A stretch of 39,265 nt of DNA from Clostridia bacterium. Its GTDB lineage: Bacteria > Bacillota > Clostridia > Oscillospirales > CAG-272. Positions 17,216-25,405 of the stretch are shown in pieces. Each line of letters begins with the position of its first letter. Positions within the stretch are counted from its first letter, which is position 1. Under the pieces are notes generated by a model. It was not told where the DNA came from and did no database searches. It was given only the letters and a program-made list of their open reading frames with translations. The position numbers and the translations under genes are program-made. Where the stretch lies: NCBI GenBank assembly GCA_017451735.1, contig JAFTNU010000079.1:1-39265 (forward strand), written 5' to 3'.

Positions 17216-17244
17216 AATGTAAATATTTCGCGTTTTTCTTGCAA
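17216..17244 (-). promoter_or_regulatory. Promoter for recombinase gene (minus strand)
   Basis: On the minus strand TTGCAA (17244-17239), a 17-base spacer, then TACATT (17221-17216, 4/6 match). Its -35 hexamer is a palindrome and is the same six bases used by the divergent promoter. Confidence 0.5.
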
Positions 17245-17267
17245 TAAAGTATACACTCCGTTATAAT
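17239..17267 (+). promoter_or_regulatory. Promoter for membrane protein/HAD/SGNH unit
   Basis: TTGCAA (17239-17244), a 17-base spacer, then TATAAT (17262-17267). Transcription would start near 17274, about 25 bases before the ATG at 17299. Confidence 0.75.
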
Positions 17268-17298
17268 GAAGGGGAAAATAACGGAAAGGATCTTTTGA

Positions 17299-17883
17299 AT
17301 GAAGAATTTTTTCACTCGCTACTCGTATACCGCAGTCAAGCTGTTTTTGAATCAGTTTGCGATTGCACTGTTTGGTGTAGGCCTGGCCTTTGCCTGCGCT
17401 AAAGCGCAAAAGACCACGTTGCTCTACGTTACCAGTATTTTTGCGGTGCTGTTCTATCTTTTTTTGCAATATGCAGTGATGTGGGAGGTCGGTGCCAAGG
17501 ATGGCATCAGCGCACAGGCGCGGGGAACAAGTCGCGGTCTTTGGCGAGGATTTGCCATTGGCGCCCTGTCCAATGTGATCAATCTTCTGCTTGCCTTGCT
17601 TGGCCTATTTCGCGATTTCTCTGCGACAGGCTCCGGTCTTTCCAAAATGGGGGCCGTGTGTCGCAGTATCGCGCTGATGCTGGAAGGGATGTATCAAGGC
17701 ATTCTCTCCGCACCCTTCCGCGGCGTACAGTTGCATGATTTTGCCTGGGTCTATTTCGCCATTACCGTACCTGCTATTCTTGTGTGTGGGGTCTCTTATA
17801 TCATTGGCAGCTACAATTTGCATGCTACCAATATTTTAATCCCAAAAAACAAGGATGTCAAGAACAACGGCAGACCCAAGTGA
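17299..17883 (+). CDS. Conserved-looking membrane protein of unknown function, about 4 TM
   Basis: 194 residues; I do not recognise the family. The ATG follows a GGAAAGGAT site and a good promoter. Hydrophobic segments lie at roughly residues 13-35, 40-62, 83-105 and 155-177, so it should sit in the cytoplasmic membrane. A hydrophilic segment between the second and third helices (GAKDGISAQARGTSRG) and the basic C-terminal tail (NKDVKNNGRPK) are the soluble parts. It is the first gene of a probable unit with the HAD phosphatase 60 bases downstream and the SGNH esterase. No catalytic motif is visible. Confidence 0.75.
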   Translation: MKNFFTRYSYTAVKLFLNQFAIALFGVGLAFACAKAQKTTLLYVTSIFAVLFYLFLQYAVMWEVGAKDGISAQARGTSRGLWRGFAIGALSNVINLLLALLGLFRDFSATGSGLSKMGAVCRSIALMLEGMYQGILSAPFRGVQLHDFAWVYFAITVPAILVCGVSYIIGSYNLHATNILIPKNKDVKNNGRPK

Positions 17884-17943
17884 AAAAATTTCAGCCGTTT
17901 TTCGCAAAAACACCCGGAACGGCTTTCCGGAAGGGGCATTGTG

Positions 17944-18561
17944 ATGATCGATACACTGATTTATGACTTTGACGGTACGCTTTCCGATACCTATCCGGTG
18001 GTGACCCGGGCGTTACTGCGTATTTTGAAGGAGCACGAAATCGAGGAAAGCTATGAGCAGGCTTATGCTTATCTGAAGATCTCTTACCGTTATGCCATGG
18101 AGCAATACGATATCGGATTGGATATTCCGTCCTTCAGAAAGCTTTTGGAAGATTACCATATTAAGGCGGCTATGACCGAGCAGAAGCCCCTTCCCGGCAC
18201 TAAGGAGCTCCTCGCTACTGCCGCAAAAGCGGGAAAACGCAATTTTATCTATACCCATTCGGGCAAGTTTGTTCACGATATCATCGACAAATGGGGATTT
18301 ACCCCTTATGTCACCTTTACCCTGGATTCTTCTTATCAATTTCCGCGTAAGCCCGATCCTGCGGCATTGCGCTATCTAACCGAGCGGTTTGCCATAGATC
18401 CCGCTACTGCTTTGATGGTGGGTGACCGCGATATTGATATTGAGGCAGGGCACAACGCAGGGATGGCGGGGTGTCTGTTCGATCCCGACGGGTATTATCC
18501 CGCATGCAAGGCGGAGTACCATGTCAATCAGTTGTCCGAGATTAAAAAAATTATTTTGTGA
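17944..18561 (+). CDS. HAD-superfamily phosphatase (phosphoglycolate phosphatase-like)
   Basis: 205 residues. ATG 17944 is chosen over the adjacent GTG 17941 because AAGGGG is then seven bases away. HAD motif I is YDFDGTLSDTYP (nucleophile and acid Asp), motif II is in FIYTHSG, a conserved Lys lies in the FPRKPDP segment, and motif IV is GDRDIDIEAG. The helical cap between motifs I and II places it in subfamily I (Gph/PgmB-like). Such enzymes hydrolyse small phosphorylated metabolites or isomerise sugar phosphates; the substrate here is unclear. The SGNH gene begins nine bases after its stop, so the two are very likely cotranscribed. Confidence 0.82.
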   Translation: MIDTLIYDFDGTLSDTYPVVTRALLRILKEHEIEESYEQAYAYLKISYRYAMEQYDIGLDIPSFRKLLEDYHIKAAMTEQKPLPGTKELLATAAKAGKRNFIYTHSGKFVHDIIDKWGFTPYVTFTLDSSYQFPRKPDPAALRYLTERFAIDPATALMVGDRDIDIEAGHNAGMAGCLFDPDGYYPACKAEYHVNQLSEIKKIIL

Positions 18562-18570
18562 GGTAGAGTT

Positions 18571-19515
18571 ATGACGCTTTCTTTTGAGCAGATCAAAAAT
18601 GTGACCTTTGGCGCTCTGCGTGTGCGTAGATCCGATGAGGGGATCCTTTTTGACAAATGTACAGAAAAACAGGTTACCGCTTGGTATACGCTTTCAGGAA
18701 CTTTGGGAGCCCGTGCGGAAACGACCACCGGCGTACGCCTGGATTTTGTCACCGATTCCCAAAGCCTGTCTTTTGATACGGCCGACGGTGATAAGTTCGA
18801 GGTATTCATTAACGGCTTGCAACGCTACCGCATCCATGCGGAGGCCTACCGTGCCAAAGGAGAGACTCCTACCTTTGAGCTTGGGGAAGGGGAAAAGCGA
18901 GTGACGCTTCTGTTCCCGAGTCATAGCCGCGGTGTACTGACCTCGGTGGCATTGGACGACGGAGCAACTCTGACGCCTTACCGCTATGCGTGTAAAATGC
19001 TTTTTATCGGCGATTCGATCACCCAGGGATGGAATAGCCGTTATGATTCGCTTTCCTATGCCCAGCGTGTCAGCCGTTTCTTTAATGCCGACAGCGTGAT
19101 CCAGGGCATTGGCGGTGCTTACTATCACGAGGGAACACTGGATAAAATCGATTTTGATGCAGAAACGGTGGTTATTGCCTACGGTACCAACGATTTCGGT
19201 CACTATCCCACTCTTGAGGAGATGCGTTTACGCGCCTCGCGATTCCTGGATGGGATCGCTGCTCAATTCGGCAACAAGCGTGTGTTTGTGATCTCTCCCA
19301 TTTACCGCGCCGATTGGCAGAAGCCCAAGAAAATGGGGAGCTTTGCCGACGCCTGCAATCTGGTCAAGGAGGAGGGAGTACGTTGCGGCTTTACAGTTGT
19401 GGACGGCATGGAATTGGTGCCTCACAACAGTGATTTTTATGCCGATGCGGTTCATCCAAACGATCTTGGATTCGGTGTTTATGCCGAGCGTCTGATTGCC
19501 GAAATGCAAAAATAA
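18571..19515 (+). CDS. SGNH/GDSL-family esterase with N-terminal beta domain
   Basis: 314 residues. The C-terminal half is an SGNH hydrolase: block I GDSITQG with nucleophile Ser149, block III YGTNDFGH, and block V D292-A-V-H295 providing the catalytic Asp and His. The first ~140 residues form a separate beta-rich domain, similar in layout to two-domain carbohydrate esterases of the CE2 type, which deacetylate sugars. No signal peptide is present, so it acts in the cytosol, perhaps on imported acetylated oligosaccharides or small esters (inference). It lies nine bases behind the HAD gene with only a weak GAGG site, so it probably depends on upstream translation. A terminator follows. Confidence 0.82.
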   Translation: MTLSFEQIKNVTFGALRVRRSDEGILFDKCTEKQVTAWYTLSGTLGARAETTTGVRLDFVTDSQSLSFDTADGDKFEVFINGLQRYRIHAEAYRAKGETPTFELGEGEKRVTLLFPSHSRGVLTSVALDDGATLTPYRYACKMLFIGDSITQGWNSRYDSLSYAQRVSRFFNADSVIQGIGGAYYHEGTLDKIDFDAETVVIAYGTNDFGHYPTLEEMRLRASRFLDGIAAQFGNKRVFVISPIYRADWQKPKKMGSFADACNLVKEEGVRCGFTVVDGMELVPHNSDFYADAVHPNDLGFGVYAERLIAEMQK

Positions 19516-19520
19516 GTCGA

Positions 19521-19555
19521 ACAGCCGGGACGAGTGTCGTCCCGGCTGTCTCTTG
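19521..19555 (+). terminator. Intrinsic terminator after SGNH esterase gene
   Basis: A perfect 13-bp stem (19521-19533 with 19537-19549), GTG loop and CTCTTGTT tail, immediately after the stop. Confidence 0.78.
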
Positions 19556-19637
19556 TTACAGAATGTTCACATTTGCATAACATGGTATACATTTCCTCTT
19601 GATATCATTCAATCACCACGAAATGTGGTTTCTAAAA

Positions 19638-19667
19638 CTGCATAAAACGGTAAATGATGCATATAAT
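19638..19667 (+). promoter_or_regulatory. Possible promoter for PAP2-like gene
   Basis: TATAAT at 19662-19667 is a consensus -10, but the best -35 is poor (CTGCAT at 19638-19643, 18-base spacer). The 175-base gap upstream is AT-rich with the small inverted repeat ACCAC/GTGGT near 19616-19630, possibly an operator. Confidence 0.4.
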
Positions 19668-19690
19668 ATACATGAAACAAGGAGGATGCT

Positions 19691-20320
19691 ATGATGAACT
19701 GTACGTGTTATGTAGAAAAAAGTGAAAAAAAGCCGCTTGCCTTAAAGCTGGCAAAATTGATTCGCGCGCTGACGGTGCCGCCCATTATGGTGGGTACGCT
19801 CTTGCTGATCCTGTTTTTCTGTGACGATGTTTTTCCCAGCGCTCTTGATTTTGGACTGTCTCTCGCTTTTCTGGCGATCGTGCCCAGCCTTGCTTATGTG
19901 GCGCAAAAGCTGTTGCCCGCCTGGAGAGAAGGGGGACAAAAGGCTCAGCGCAAGCTGGCGTTCGTGTTCAGCTTCGTGGGCTATACGGGTGCGGTGATCT
20001 GCAGTGCTCTGCGCGGTGCTGTGCCCAATCTGCTTTATATCTCACTGGTTTATTTGGTGTCGGTGGTGATCCTGACACTCATCAACTGTCTCACACCTTG
20101 GCACGCCAGCGGGCATGGGTGTAGCTTGATGGGTCCCATCCTTCTGACCTGTCTTTTCGTGGGCTGGTATGCTGTTCCCGCAGGCATTGTGGTATATTGT
20201 GCATCTCTTTGGGCGTCGGTGTATATGAAGCGCCATACCGTGCGTGAATTTTTTCTTGGCTCGCTTTCTGCCATTCTTGCGGCATTCGTCTGCTATTTTA
20301 TCGTCCATCCAATCTTTTAA
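19691..20320 (+). CDS. PAP2-like integral membrane protein
   Basis: 209 residues with about six hydrophobic segments, the last ending at the C-terminus. AAGGAGG lies five bases before ATG 19691 and eight before ATG 19694; either may be used. The sequence W-H-A-S-G-H-G followed about 40 residues later by a membrane-proximal R-H-T-V-R-E-F resembles motifs 2 and 3 of the PAP2 phosphatase superfamily (PSGH and SRxxxxxHxxxD). The first position of motif 2 is changed, Glu stands where Asp is expected, and no clear motif 1 is visible. It may act on a lipid phosphate such as an undecaprenyl or phosphatidyl intermediate, or be a catalytically altered relative. Confidence 0.65.
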   Translation: MMNCTCYVEKSEKKPLALKLAKLIRALTVPPIMVGTLLLILFFCDDVFPSALDFGLSLAFLAIVPSLAYVAQKLLPAWREGGQKAQRKLAFVFSFVGYTGAVICSALRGAVPNLLYISLVYLVSVVILTLINCLTPWHASGHGCSLMGPILLTCLFVGWYAVPAGIVVYCASLWASVYMKRHTVREFFLGSLSAILAAFVCYFIVHPIF

Positions 20321-20328
20321 ATAAGCGT

Positions 20329-20357
20329 AAGCGGCGTATTGTTACGGTACGCCGCTT
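20329..20357 (+). terminator. Hairpin after PAP2-like gene
   Basis: A perfect 10-bp stem (20329-20338 with 20348-20357) with a nine-base loop, just before the next promoter. The tail CTGTCATATT is only weakly T-rich, so termination efficiency is uncertain. Confidence 0.6.
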
Positions 20358-20365
20358 CTGTCATA

Positions 20366-20394
20366 TTGACATATACAGCGGAAGGATGTATAAT
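20366..20394 (+). promoter_or_regulatory. Perfect-consensus sigma-A promoter
   Basis: TTGACA (20366-20371), exactly 17 bases, TATAAT (20389-20394). Both hexamers match the consensus fully, the strongest promoter in the window by sequence. It drives a 118-residue unknown membrane protein. Confidence 0.88.
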
Positions 20395-20416
20395 GTATTT
20401 GTAAGGAGCTGATGAA

Positions 20417-20773
20417 ATGAAAAAAGCAATTTTTGCAATTCTTTCGATCCTGATTGTATTTTTAGTTCTTCCACTTTACGTGGATCATGCCTGTAGCCCT
20501 GCCGGCAAGGAAGGGTGGTATTTCACCATGTTTTTGATGATCGATCCGATCTTTGTGGCGCTTCTCGGTATTTTCGCGGGTAGTGACTTGAAACGGCTGT
20601 GGTTTGCACCTGTGTTGGGAGCGCTGATATTTGCGCCCGGCTTTTGGCTTTCAACTTTGGCGGTCGATACGTCGGTTTTGGTCTATGCACCCATTTATCT
20701 GGTGATCGGCGCTGTTGCCATGGGAATCTCCGAGCTCTTTTTTGACCGTACCGCAAAAAAGAAAACCGAATAA
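20417..20773 (+). CDS. Small membrane protein of unknown function, 4 TM
   Basis: 118 residues, family not recognised. Four hydrophobic segments span most of the length (about 4-24, 34-56, 62-82 and 86-108), with a short charged C-terminal tail rich in Lys (DRTAKKKTE). AAGGAG sits eight bases before the ATG. It is a single-gene unit with a perfect-consensus promoter and its own terminator, so it is probably strongly and constitutively transcribed. No cysteine, histidine or other catalytic pattern suggests an enzyme; a membrane stress, immunity or small-transport role would be speculation. Confidence 0.75.
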   Translation: MKKAIFAILSILIVFLVLPLYVDHACSPAGKEGWYFTMFLMIDPIFVALLGIFAGSDLKRLWFAPVLGALIFAPGFWLSTLAVDTSVLVYAPIYLVIGAVAMGISELFFDRTAKKKTE

Positions 20774-20777
20774 CAGG

Positions 20778-20815
20778 GAGCGCGTTCGTCGGACGCGCTC
20801 TCTTACTTTTTGGGC
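20778..20815 (+). terminator. Intrinsic terminator after small membrane protein gene
   Basis: A 10-bp stem with one G.U pair (20778-20787 with 20791-20800), GTC loop and a TCTTACTTTTT tail. Confidence 0.8.
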
Positions 20816-20882
20816 TTTAACCCTGTCGCTTCAAAGCGCATAATCTGTGGGTAGAAGTCTTTTTTGTCGAAAGGGGACTGCC

Positions 20883-21116
20883 ATGGATTCTGTTTTGCGC
20901 CTTTGCGACATCGCGCCGGGAGAGAAGTGCACCGTTTCGGGCTTGACCGCCACGGGCGCCATGCGCCGCCGCTTGTTGGATATCGGCTTGGTGGAGCATA
21001 CGCCTGTTTATTGTATTGGCAAAAGCCCCGGCGGGGACCCTTCCGCCTATCTCATTTGCGGTGCCGTCATTGCCATTCGTGCCGCCGATGCCGCCACCGT
21101 TTTGGTGGAGAGGTGA
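20883..21116 (+). CDS. feoA: FeoA-family protein
   Basis: 77 residues forming a single SH3-like FeoA domain (LCDIAPGEKCTVSGL...GAMRRRLLDIGLVEHTPV...). FeoA proteins are small cytosolic partners thought to modulate the FeoB iron channel. ATG 20883 follows AAGGGG by six bases; an upstream in-frame start at 20847 has no good ribosome binding site. The feoB gene begins six bases after the stop. No Fur- or DtxR-type box could be recognised upstream, and the only promoter candidate (CATAAT near 20840) is weak. Confidence 0.88.
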   Translation: MDSVLRLCDIAPGEKCTVSGLTATGAMRRRLLDIGLVEHTPVYCIGKSPGGDPSAYLICGAVIAIRAADAATVLVER

Positions 21117-21122
21117 CGGAGC

Positions 21123-23267
21123 ATGGGGCTAACCTTTCGCTCCACGGGGACGGGAGCGCTTGATTCGGGGCTTGAGATCAAAAAACGGAGCGAGAGTGAC
21201 CTTGTGATCGCCCTTGCGGGGAATCCCAACGTGGGGAAAAGCACGGTGTTTAATGCGCTGACAGGATTGCACCAGCACACGGGGAACTGGCCCGGCAAGA
21301 CCGTTGCCAATGCCCAGGGCTATGCCGAGGCGGCGGGACAGGGCTTCGTGCTGGTGGATATTCCCGGTACCTATTCGCTGATGGCGCACTCTGCCGAGGA
21401 GGAGGTCGCCCGCAATTTTATCTGCTTCGGTGCGCCCGATGTCGTTGCGGTGGTCTGCGACGCCACCTGCCTTGAGCGTAATCTCAATCTGGTTTTGCAG
21501 GTTATCGAGATCTGCCCCCGCACCGTGGTCTGTGTCAATCTCATGGACGAGGCAAGGCGAAAGGGCATCACTCTTGATCTCGATCTGCTTTCCGCCCGTC
21601 TCGGCGTGCCCGTTCTGGGCACGGTGGCGCGCCGTAAAAAGACCTTATCTCATCTGCTTTCCACCCTTGCCGAGGCGGCGAGGGCACCGTCAAGTGAGGT
21701 TCTGCAGGTGCGGTATGATGCCCCCGTGGAGCAGGCAATCTCCTTAGTGGAAGCCGCTCTTGTGGGGCGAGATCTGCGCGCGCTGAAGCCGCGCTTTCTT
21801 GCCTTGAAGCTCCTGGATGCCGATCCCTCGCTGCAAGCCGAGCTTACCGCCTATCTTGGGGAGAATTTTGTGGATGAAGCCCTTGACGACGCGCTGACCC
21901 AAGCTCGCGATCTGCTGGCGGCATCGGGCTTGGATGCCGAAGCCCTCCGCGACAGCGTTGTGTCCTCTCTGTCCCGCACTGCCGGGGAAGTGATAGCGGG
22001 TGCTGTCACCCGTCGGACCGATCCCCGCCAGGAGACCGACCGCAGGCTGGATCGGCTTCTGACGGGGCGTTGGACGGCATATCCCTTTATGCTATTCCTG
22101 CTGGTGGGCGTCTTTTTTATCACCATCATCGGCGCCAATTATCCCTCGGAATGGCTGTCAAGGCTGTTTTCCGTCCTTGGCGGATGGCTGAAGGCGGGGC
22201 TTGTGCATGTCGGCGTACCCCCGTGGCTTACGGGGCTTTTGATGGACGGTATCTATCTGGTGCTCACCTCGGTGATCGCGGTGATGCTACCCCCCATGGC
22301 GATCTTTTTTCCGCTCTTTACGCTGCTGGAGGACATTGGCTATCTGCCGCGCATCGCCTACAACCTGGATCGCCCCTTTTGCCGTTGCAGGGCGTGCGGC
22401 AAGCAGTCCCTGACCATGTGCATGGGTTTCGGCTGTAACGCTGCAGGGGTGGTGGGATGCCGCATCATCGACTCACCGCGGGAGCGGCTCCTTGCCATTC
22501 TCACCAACAGCTTTGCCCCCTGCAACGGGCGCTTTCCCACCTTTATTACGGTGCTGACCGTCTTTTTTGCGGGGAGTGCCGTAGGCGCGGTGGGTACGCT
22601 GCGGGTGGCGCTTTTGCTGACCGCGCTGATCCTGCTCGGCGTTCTTGTAACCTTCGGTGCCACGCGGCTCCTTTCTGCCACCCTGTTAAGAGGCGCGCCC
22701 TCCTCCTTTACGCTGGAGCTCCCCCCCTATCGCCCGCCCCAGGTGGGTAAAATTTTGGTGCGCTCGATCCTTGACCGCACCCTCTTTGTCCTCGGCCGTG
22801 CCGCGGCGGTGGCGGCGCCTGCAGGTGCGATTCTGTATCTGCTTGCCAATGTCAGGGCAGGGGATCTGACCCTTCTTGCCCACGCCGCAGGCTTTCTTGA
22901 TCCCGTGGGACACCTGATCGGCTTGGACGGCTCCATCCTGCTCGGGTTTATTCTCGGCTTTCCCGCCAATGAGATCGTTTTACCCATCGTTCTGATGGTC
23001 TACACGGCACAGGGCACCATGCCCGCCCTTGGCGGCATTGCCGAGATCGGCGCCACGCTGACGGCAAACGGCTGGACGGCAGTCACCGCGGTCTGCTTTC
23101 TCCTGTTTTCCCTGATGCATTGGCCCTGCTCTACCACGGTTCTGACCGTGAAAAAGGAAACGGGCAGATGGGGCTGGACGGCAGTCTCCGTTCTCCTGCC
23201 CACCCTTTTTGGCGTCCTCGCCTGCGCCCTTGTCAACGGTGTGGCACATCTGTTCGGTATGGCCTGA
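21123..23267 (+). CDS. feoB: Ferrous iron transporter FeoB
   Basis: 714 residues. The N-terminal G domain has G1 GNPNVGKS (33-40), a G2 Thr in NWPGKTVA, G3 DIPGTYSL and G4 NLMD; a helical regulatory region follows, then a polytopic membrane domain from about residue 310 to the end with two gate regions. FeoB imports Fe(II) across the cytoplasmic membrane with GTP-dependent gating. The first gate region is cysteine-rich (FCRCRACGKQ, MCMGFGCNAAGVVGC, FAPCNGRF), a form different from the E. coli-type LSGKAF...GFxCxVPA sequence. The ribosome binding site GGAGAGG lies inside the feoA 3' end, nine bases from the ATG, so feoA and feoB are coupled. Confidence 0.93.
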   Translation: MGLTFRSTGTGALDSGLEIKKRSESDLVIALAGNPNVGKSTVFNALTGLHQHTGNWPGKTVANAQGYAEAAGQGFVLVDIPGTYSLMAHSAEEEVARNFICFGAPDVVAVVCDATCLERNLNLVLQVIEICPRTVVCVNLMDEARRKGITLDLDLLSARLGVPVLGTVARRKKTLSHLLSTLAEAARAPSSEVLQVRYDAPVEQAISLVEAALVGRDLRALKPRFLALKLLDADPSLQAELTAYLGENFVDEALDDALTQARDLLAASGLDAEALRDSVVSSLSRTAGEVIAGAVTRRTDPRQETDRRLDRLLTGRWTAYPFMLFLLVGVFFITIIGANYPSEWLSRLFSVLGGWLKAGLVHVGVPPWLTGLLMDGIYLVLTSVIAVMLPPMAIFFPLFTLLEDIGYLPRIAYNLDRPFCRCRACGKQSLTMCMGFGCNAAGVVGCRIIDSPRERLLAILTNSFAPCNGRFPTFITVLTVFFAGSAVGAVGTLRVALLLTALILLGVLVTFGATRLLSATLLRGAPSSFTLELPPYRPPQVGKILVRSILDRTLFVLGRAAAVAAPAGAILYLLANVRAGDLTLLAHAAGFLDPVGHLIGLDGSILLGFILGFPANEIVLPIVLMVYTAQGTMPALGGIAEIGATLTANGWTAVTAVCFLLFSLMHWPCSTTVLTVKKETGRWGWTAVSVLLPTLFGVLACALVNGVAHLFGMA

Positions 23268-23307
23268 TTTTATGTGAGCGGTTTGTCATACAACGTCAAA
23301 TGAAGGT

Positions 23308-23346
23308 AAGATTTTTGCCATCAAAAGCCATCAAAATCTTTCTTTT
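23308..23346 (+). terminator. Probable terminator after feoB with a 10-bp tandem repeat in the loop
   Basis: AAGATTTT (23308-23315) pairs with AAAATCTT (23333-23340) and is followed by TCTTTTT. The loop and distal arm hold two perfect tandem copies of GCCATCAAAA (23317-23326, 23327-23336). The stem is AT-rich, so terminator strength is uncertain. Confidence 0.45.
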
Positions 23347-23352
23347 TCCGCC

Positions 23353-23381
23353 TTTACTTTTAAAATGTATTGTGATATACT
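23353..23381 (+). promoter_or_regulatory. Promoter for uvrB-uvrA-methyltransferase operon
   Basis: TTTACT (23353-23358), a 17-base spacer ending in the TGTGA context, and TATACT (23376-23381). I looked for a Gram-positive LexA box (GAAC-N4-GTTC) in 23268-23423 and found none. Confidence 0.6.
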
Positions 23382-23423
23382 AAATATGTATATGCAAAAG
23401 CAGGGAAAGGGAGGAAAAAGGCG

Positions 23424-25397
23424 ATGCTTGACGGAAAATTCCAATTGAAAAGCCCCTTCAGGCCCACGGGCGATCAGCCTCAGGCGATCGAGGCACTTTG
23501 TCAGGGGCTGAACGCGGGTATGCGGTATCAGACGCTTCTTGGTGTCACGGGCTCGGGCAAGACCTTTACTATGGCAAACGTCATCGAGCGCATGAACCGT
23601 CCCACCCTCATTTTAGAGCCCAACAAGACCTTGGCGGCACAGCTTTGCTCTGAGATGCGGGAATTCTTTCCCGATGCCGCCGTTGAGTTTTTCGTTTCCT
23701 ACTACGACTACTATCAGCCCGAGGCGTATATACCCGGCAAGGATATGTATATCGAAAAGGATGCTTCCATCAACGACGAGATCGACCGCCTGCGCCATTC
23801 CGCTACCGCCGCCCTGTTGGAGCGGCGGGACGTGATCATTGTGGCAAGCGTCTCCTGCATTTACTCGCTGGGCGACCCCGAGGACTATAAAAATCTCATG
23901 ATCAACCTGCGCCCCGGCATGGAAATGAGCCGTGATGTGCTCATCCGCCGTCTGGTTTCGATCCAGTACGAGCGCAGTGACCTGAACTTCGTCCGTGATA
24001 AGTTCCGCGTGCGCGGAGACACGGTCGATATCTATCCCGCAGGCTTCGGCGATACCGCCGTCCGCGTGGAATTCTTCGGGGACGAGATCGACCGCATCAC
24101 CGAATTCCGTGTGGTCACGGGGCAGATCCTGCGCGAGCTGCGCTATTTCGGTGTCTTTCCCGCCACCCACTACGCCGTTTCAGACGAAAAGCGCGAGACG
24201 GCGCTGGCGCAAATCGGCGCCGAAATGCTGGATCGCGTGGCATTCTTCAAGGAAGAAAACAAGCTGATCGAGGCACAGCGCATCGAGGAGCGTGTCAAAT
24301 ACGATCTGGAGATGCTCCGCGAGGTGGGCTACTGCTCCGGCGTCGAGAACTATTCCCGCGTTTTGGCGGGCAGACCTGCAGGCTCCACGCCCTATACCTT
24401 GCTGGACTTTTTCCCCGAGGATTATCTGATGATCGTAGACGAGTCCCACGTCATGCTCCCGCAGGTGCGGGGCATGAGCGGCGGCGACACCGCCCGTAAG
24501 AAGAATCTGGTGGATTTCGGCTTCCGTCTCCCCTCGGCATACGATAACCGTCCCCTGTATTTCCATGAATTTGAGGAGCGGGTGGGGCAGGCGATCCTGG
24601 TCAGCGCCACCCCCGCCGATTTTGAAAAGGAGCACTCCGAGCAGGTGGTAGAGCAGATCATCCGTCCCACCGGGCTCCTTGACCCCGAGGTGGAGGTGCG
24701 TCCCATCGAGGGACAGGTGGACGACCTGTTGGGCGAGATCCGCACCCGCGCCGCCAAAAACGAGCGTGTGCTGGTGACGACCTTAACCAAGCAGATGGCG
24801 GAGGATTTGACGTCTTATTTGGAAGAAAACGGTGTCCGCGTGCGCTACATTCACTTCAACGTAGAGACCATGGAGCGTATGGAGATCATCCGCGACCTGC
24901 GTCTTGGCAATTTTGATGTGCTGGTGGGCATCAATTTGTTGCGCGAGGGGCTGGATCTCCCGGAGGTCTCTTTGGTTGCCATTCTGGATGCCGATAAAGA
25001 GGGCTTTTTGCGCACCGAAACCTCGCTGATCCAGACCATCGGGCGCGCCGCCCGAAATGCTGAGGGCAAGGTCATCATGTACGCCGACAGCATCACAAGA
25101 TCCATGGAAAAAGCAATTGGCGAGACCAACCGCCGCCGCAAGATACAGGATGCCTACAACAAAGCAAACGGTATTACGCCGACCACCATCGTCAAGGGCG
25201 TTCACGATATCATCGAGATCGGTAAGGCGGCAGACGAGGCGGCATCGAAGAAGGGCAAGGAAAAGCTGACGCCCACCGCAAGAAAGAAGCTGATCGACAC
25301 GTTAACCTCCGAGATGAAGGAGGCTGCCAAAAAGCTGGAATTCGAGCAGGCGGCATTCCTGCGTGATAAGATCAAACAACTCAGAGAAGAAAAGTAA
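23424..25397 (+). CDS. uvrB: Excinuclease ABC subunit B
   Basis: 657 residues, normal length. UvrB is the DNA-loading helicase-like subunit of nucleotide excision repair that receives damaged DNA from UvrA and recruits UvrC. Walker A is GVTGSGKT (40-47), the damage-probing beta-hairpin is [12 protein letters not shown], the DEAD-like box is D339-E-S-H342, motif VI is QTIGRAARN, and a C-terminal UVR motif ([20 protein letters not shown]) is the UvrC-contact region. After the DESH box the usual V-T-I-P is V-M-L-P here, a minor variation. AAAGGGAGG precedes the ATG. uvrA follows after eight bases. Confidence 0.96.
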   Translation: MLDGKFQLKSPFRPTGDQPQAIEALCQGLNAGMRYQTLLGVTGSGKTFTMANVIERMNRPTLILEPNKTLAAQLCSEMREFFPDAAVEFFVSYYDYYQPEAYIPGKDMYIEKDASINDEIDRLRHSATAALLERRDVIIVASVSCIYSLGDPEDYKNLMINLRPGMEMSRDVLIRRLVSIQYERSDLNFVRDKFRVRGDTVDIYPAGFGDTAVRVEFFGDEIDRITEFRVVTGQILRELRYFGVFPATHYAVSDEKRETALAQIGAEMLDRVAFFKEENKLIEAQRIEERVKYDLEMLREVGYCSGVENYSRVLAGRPAGSTPYTLLDFFPEDYLMIVDESHVMLPQVRGMSGGDTARKKNLVDFGFRLPSAYDNRPLYFHEFEERVGQAILVSATPADFEKEHSEQVVEQIIRPTGLLDPEVEVRPIEGQVDDLLGEIRTRAAKNERVLVTTLTKQMAEDLTSYLEENGVRVRYIHFNVETMERMEIIRDLRLGNFDVLVGINLLREGLDLPEVSLVAILDADKEGFLRTETSLIQTIGRAARNAEGKVIMYADSITRSMEKAIGETNRRRKIQDAYNKANGITPTTIVKGVHDIIEIGKAADEAASKKGKEKLTPTARKKLIDTLTSEMKEAAKKLEFEQAAFLRDKIKQLREEK

Positions 25398-25405
25398 GGA
25401 AGCGT

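Noticed and set aside
16138-17469. Xer-like recombinase read as 443 residues and possibly as a mobile-element integrase.
   Set aside because: The extra N-terminus overlaps the divergent promoter and the neighbouring membrane gene. ATG 17160 has a good ribosome binding site. No att repeats, excisionase, phage or conjugation genes are adjacent.
17893-17924. A hairpin (AGCCGTT/AACGGCT) between the membrane protein gene and the HAD gene as a terminator.
   Set aside because: The stem is 7 bp with an 18-base loop and no T-run, and the downstream genes lack their own promoter. It is at most a weak intercistronic structure.
19561-19600. A second promoter (TTCACA ... TATACA) upstream of the PAP2-like gene.
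   Set aside because: The spacer is only 14 bases, outside the workable range for sigma-A.
20801-20882. A Fur or DtxR box upstream of feoA.
   Set aside because: Only short imperfect inverted repeats (CGCTTCAAAGCG and GGGCTTTAACCC) are present; neither resembles a 19-base Fur or DtxR consensus.
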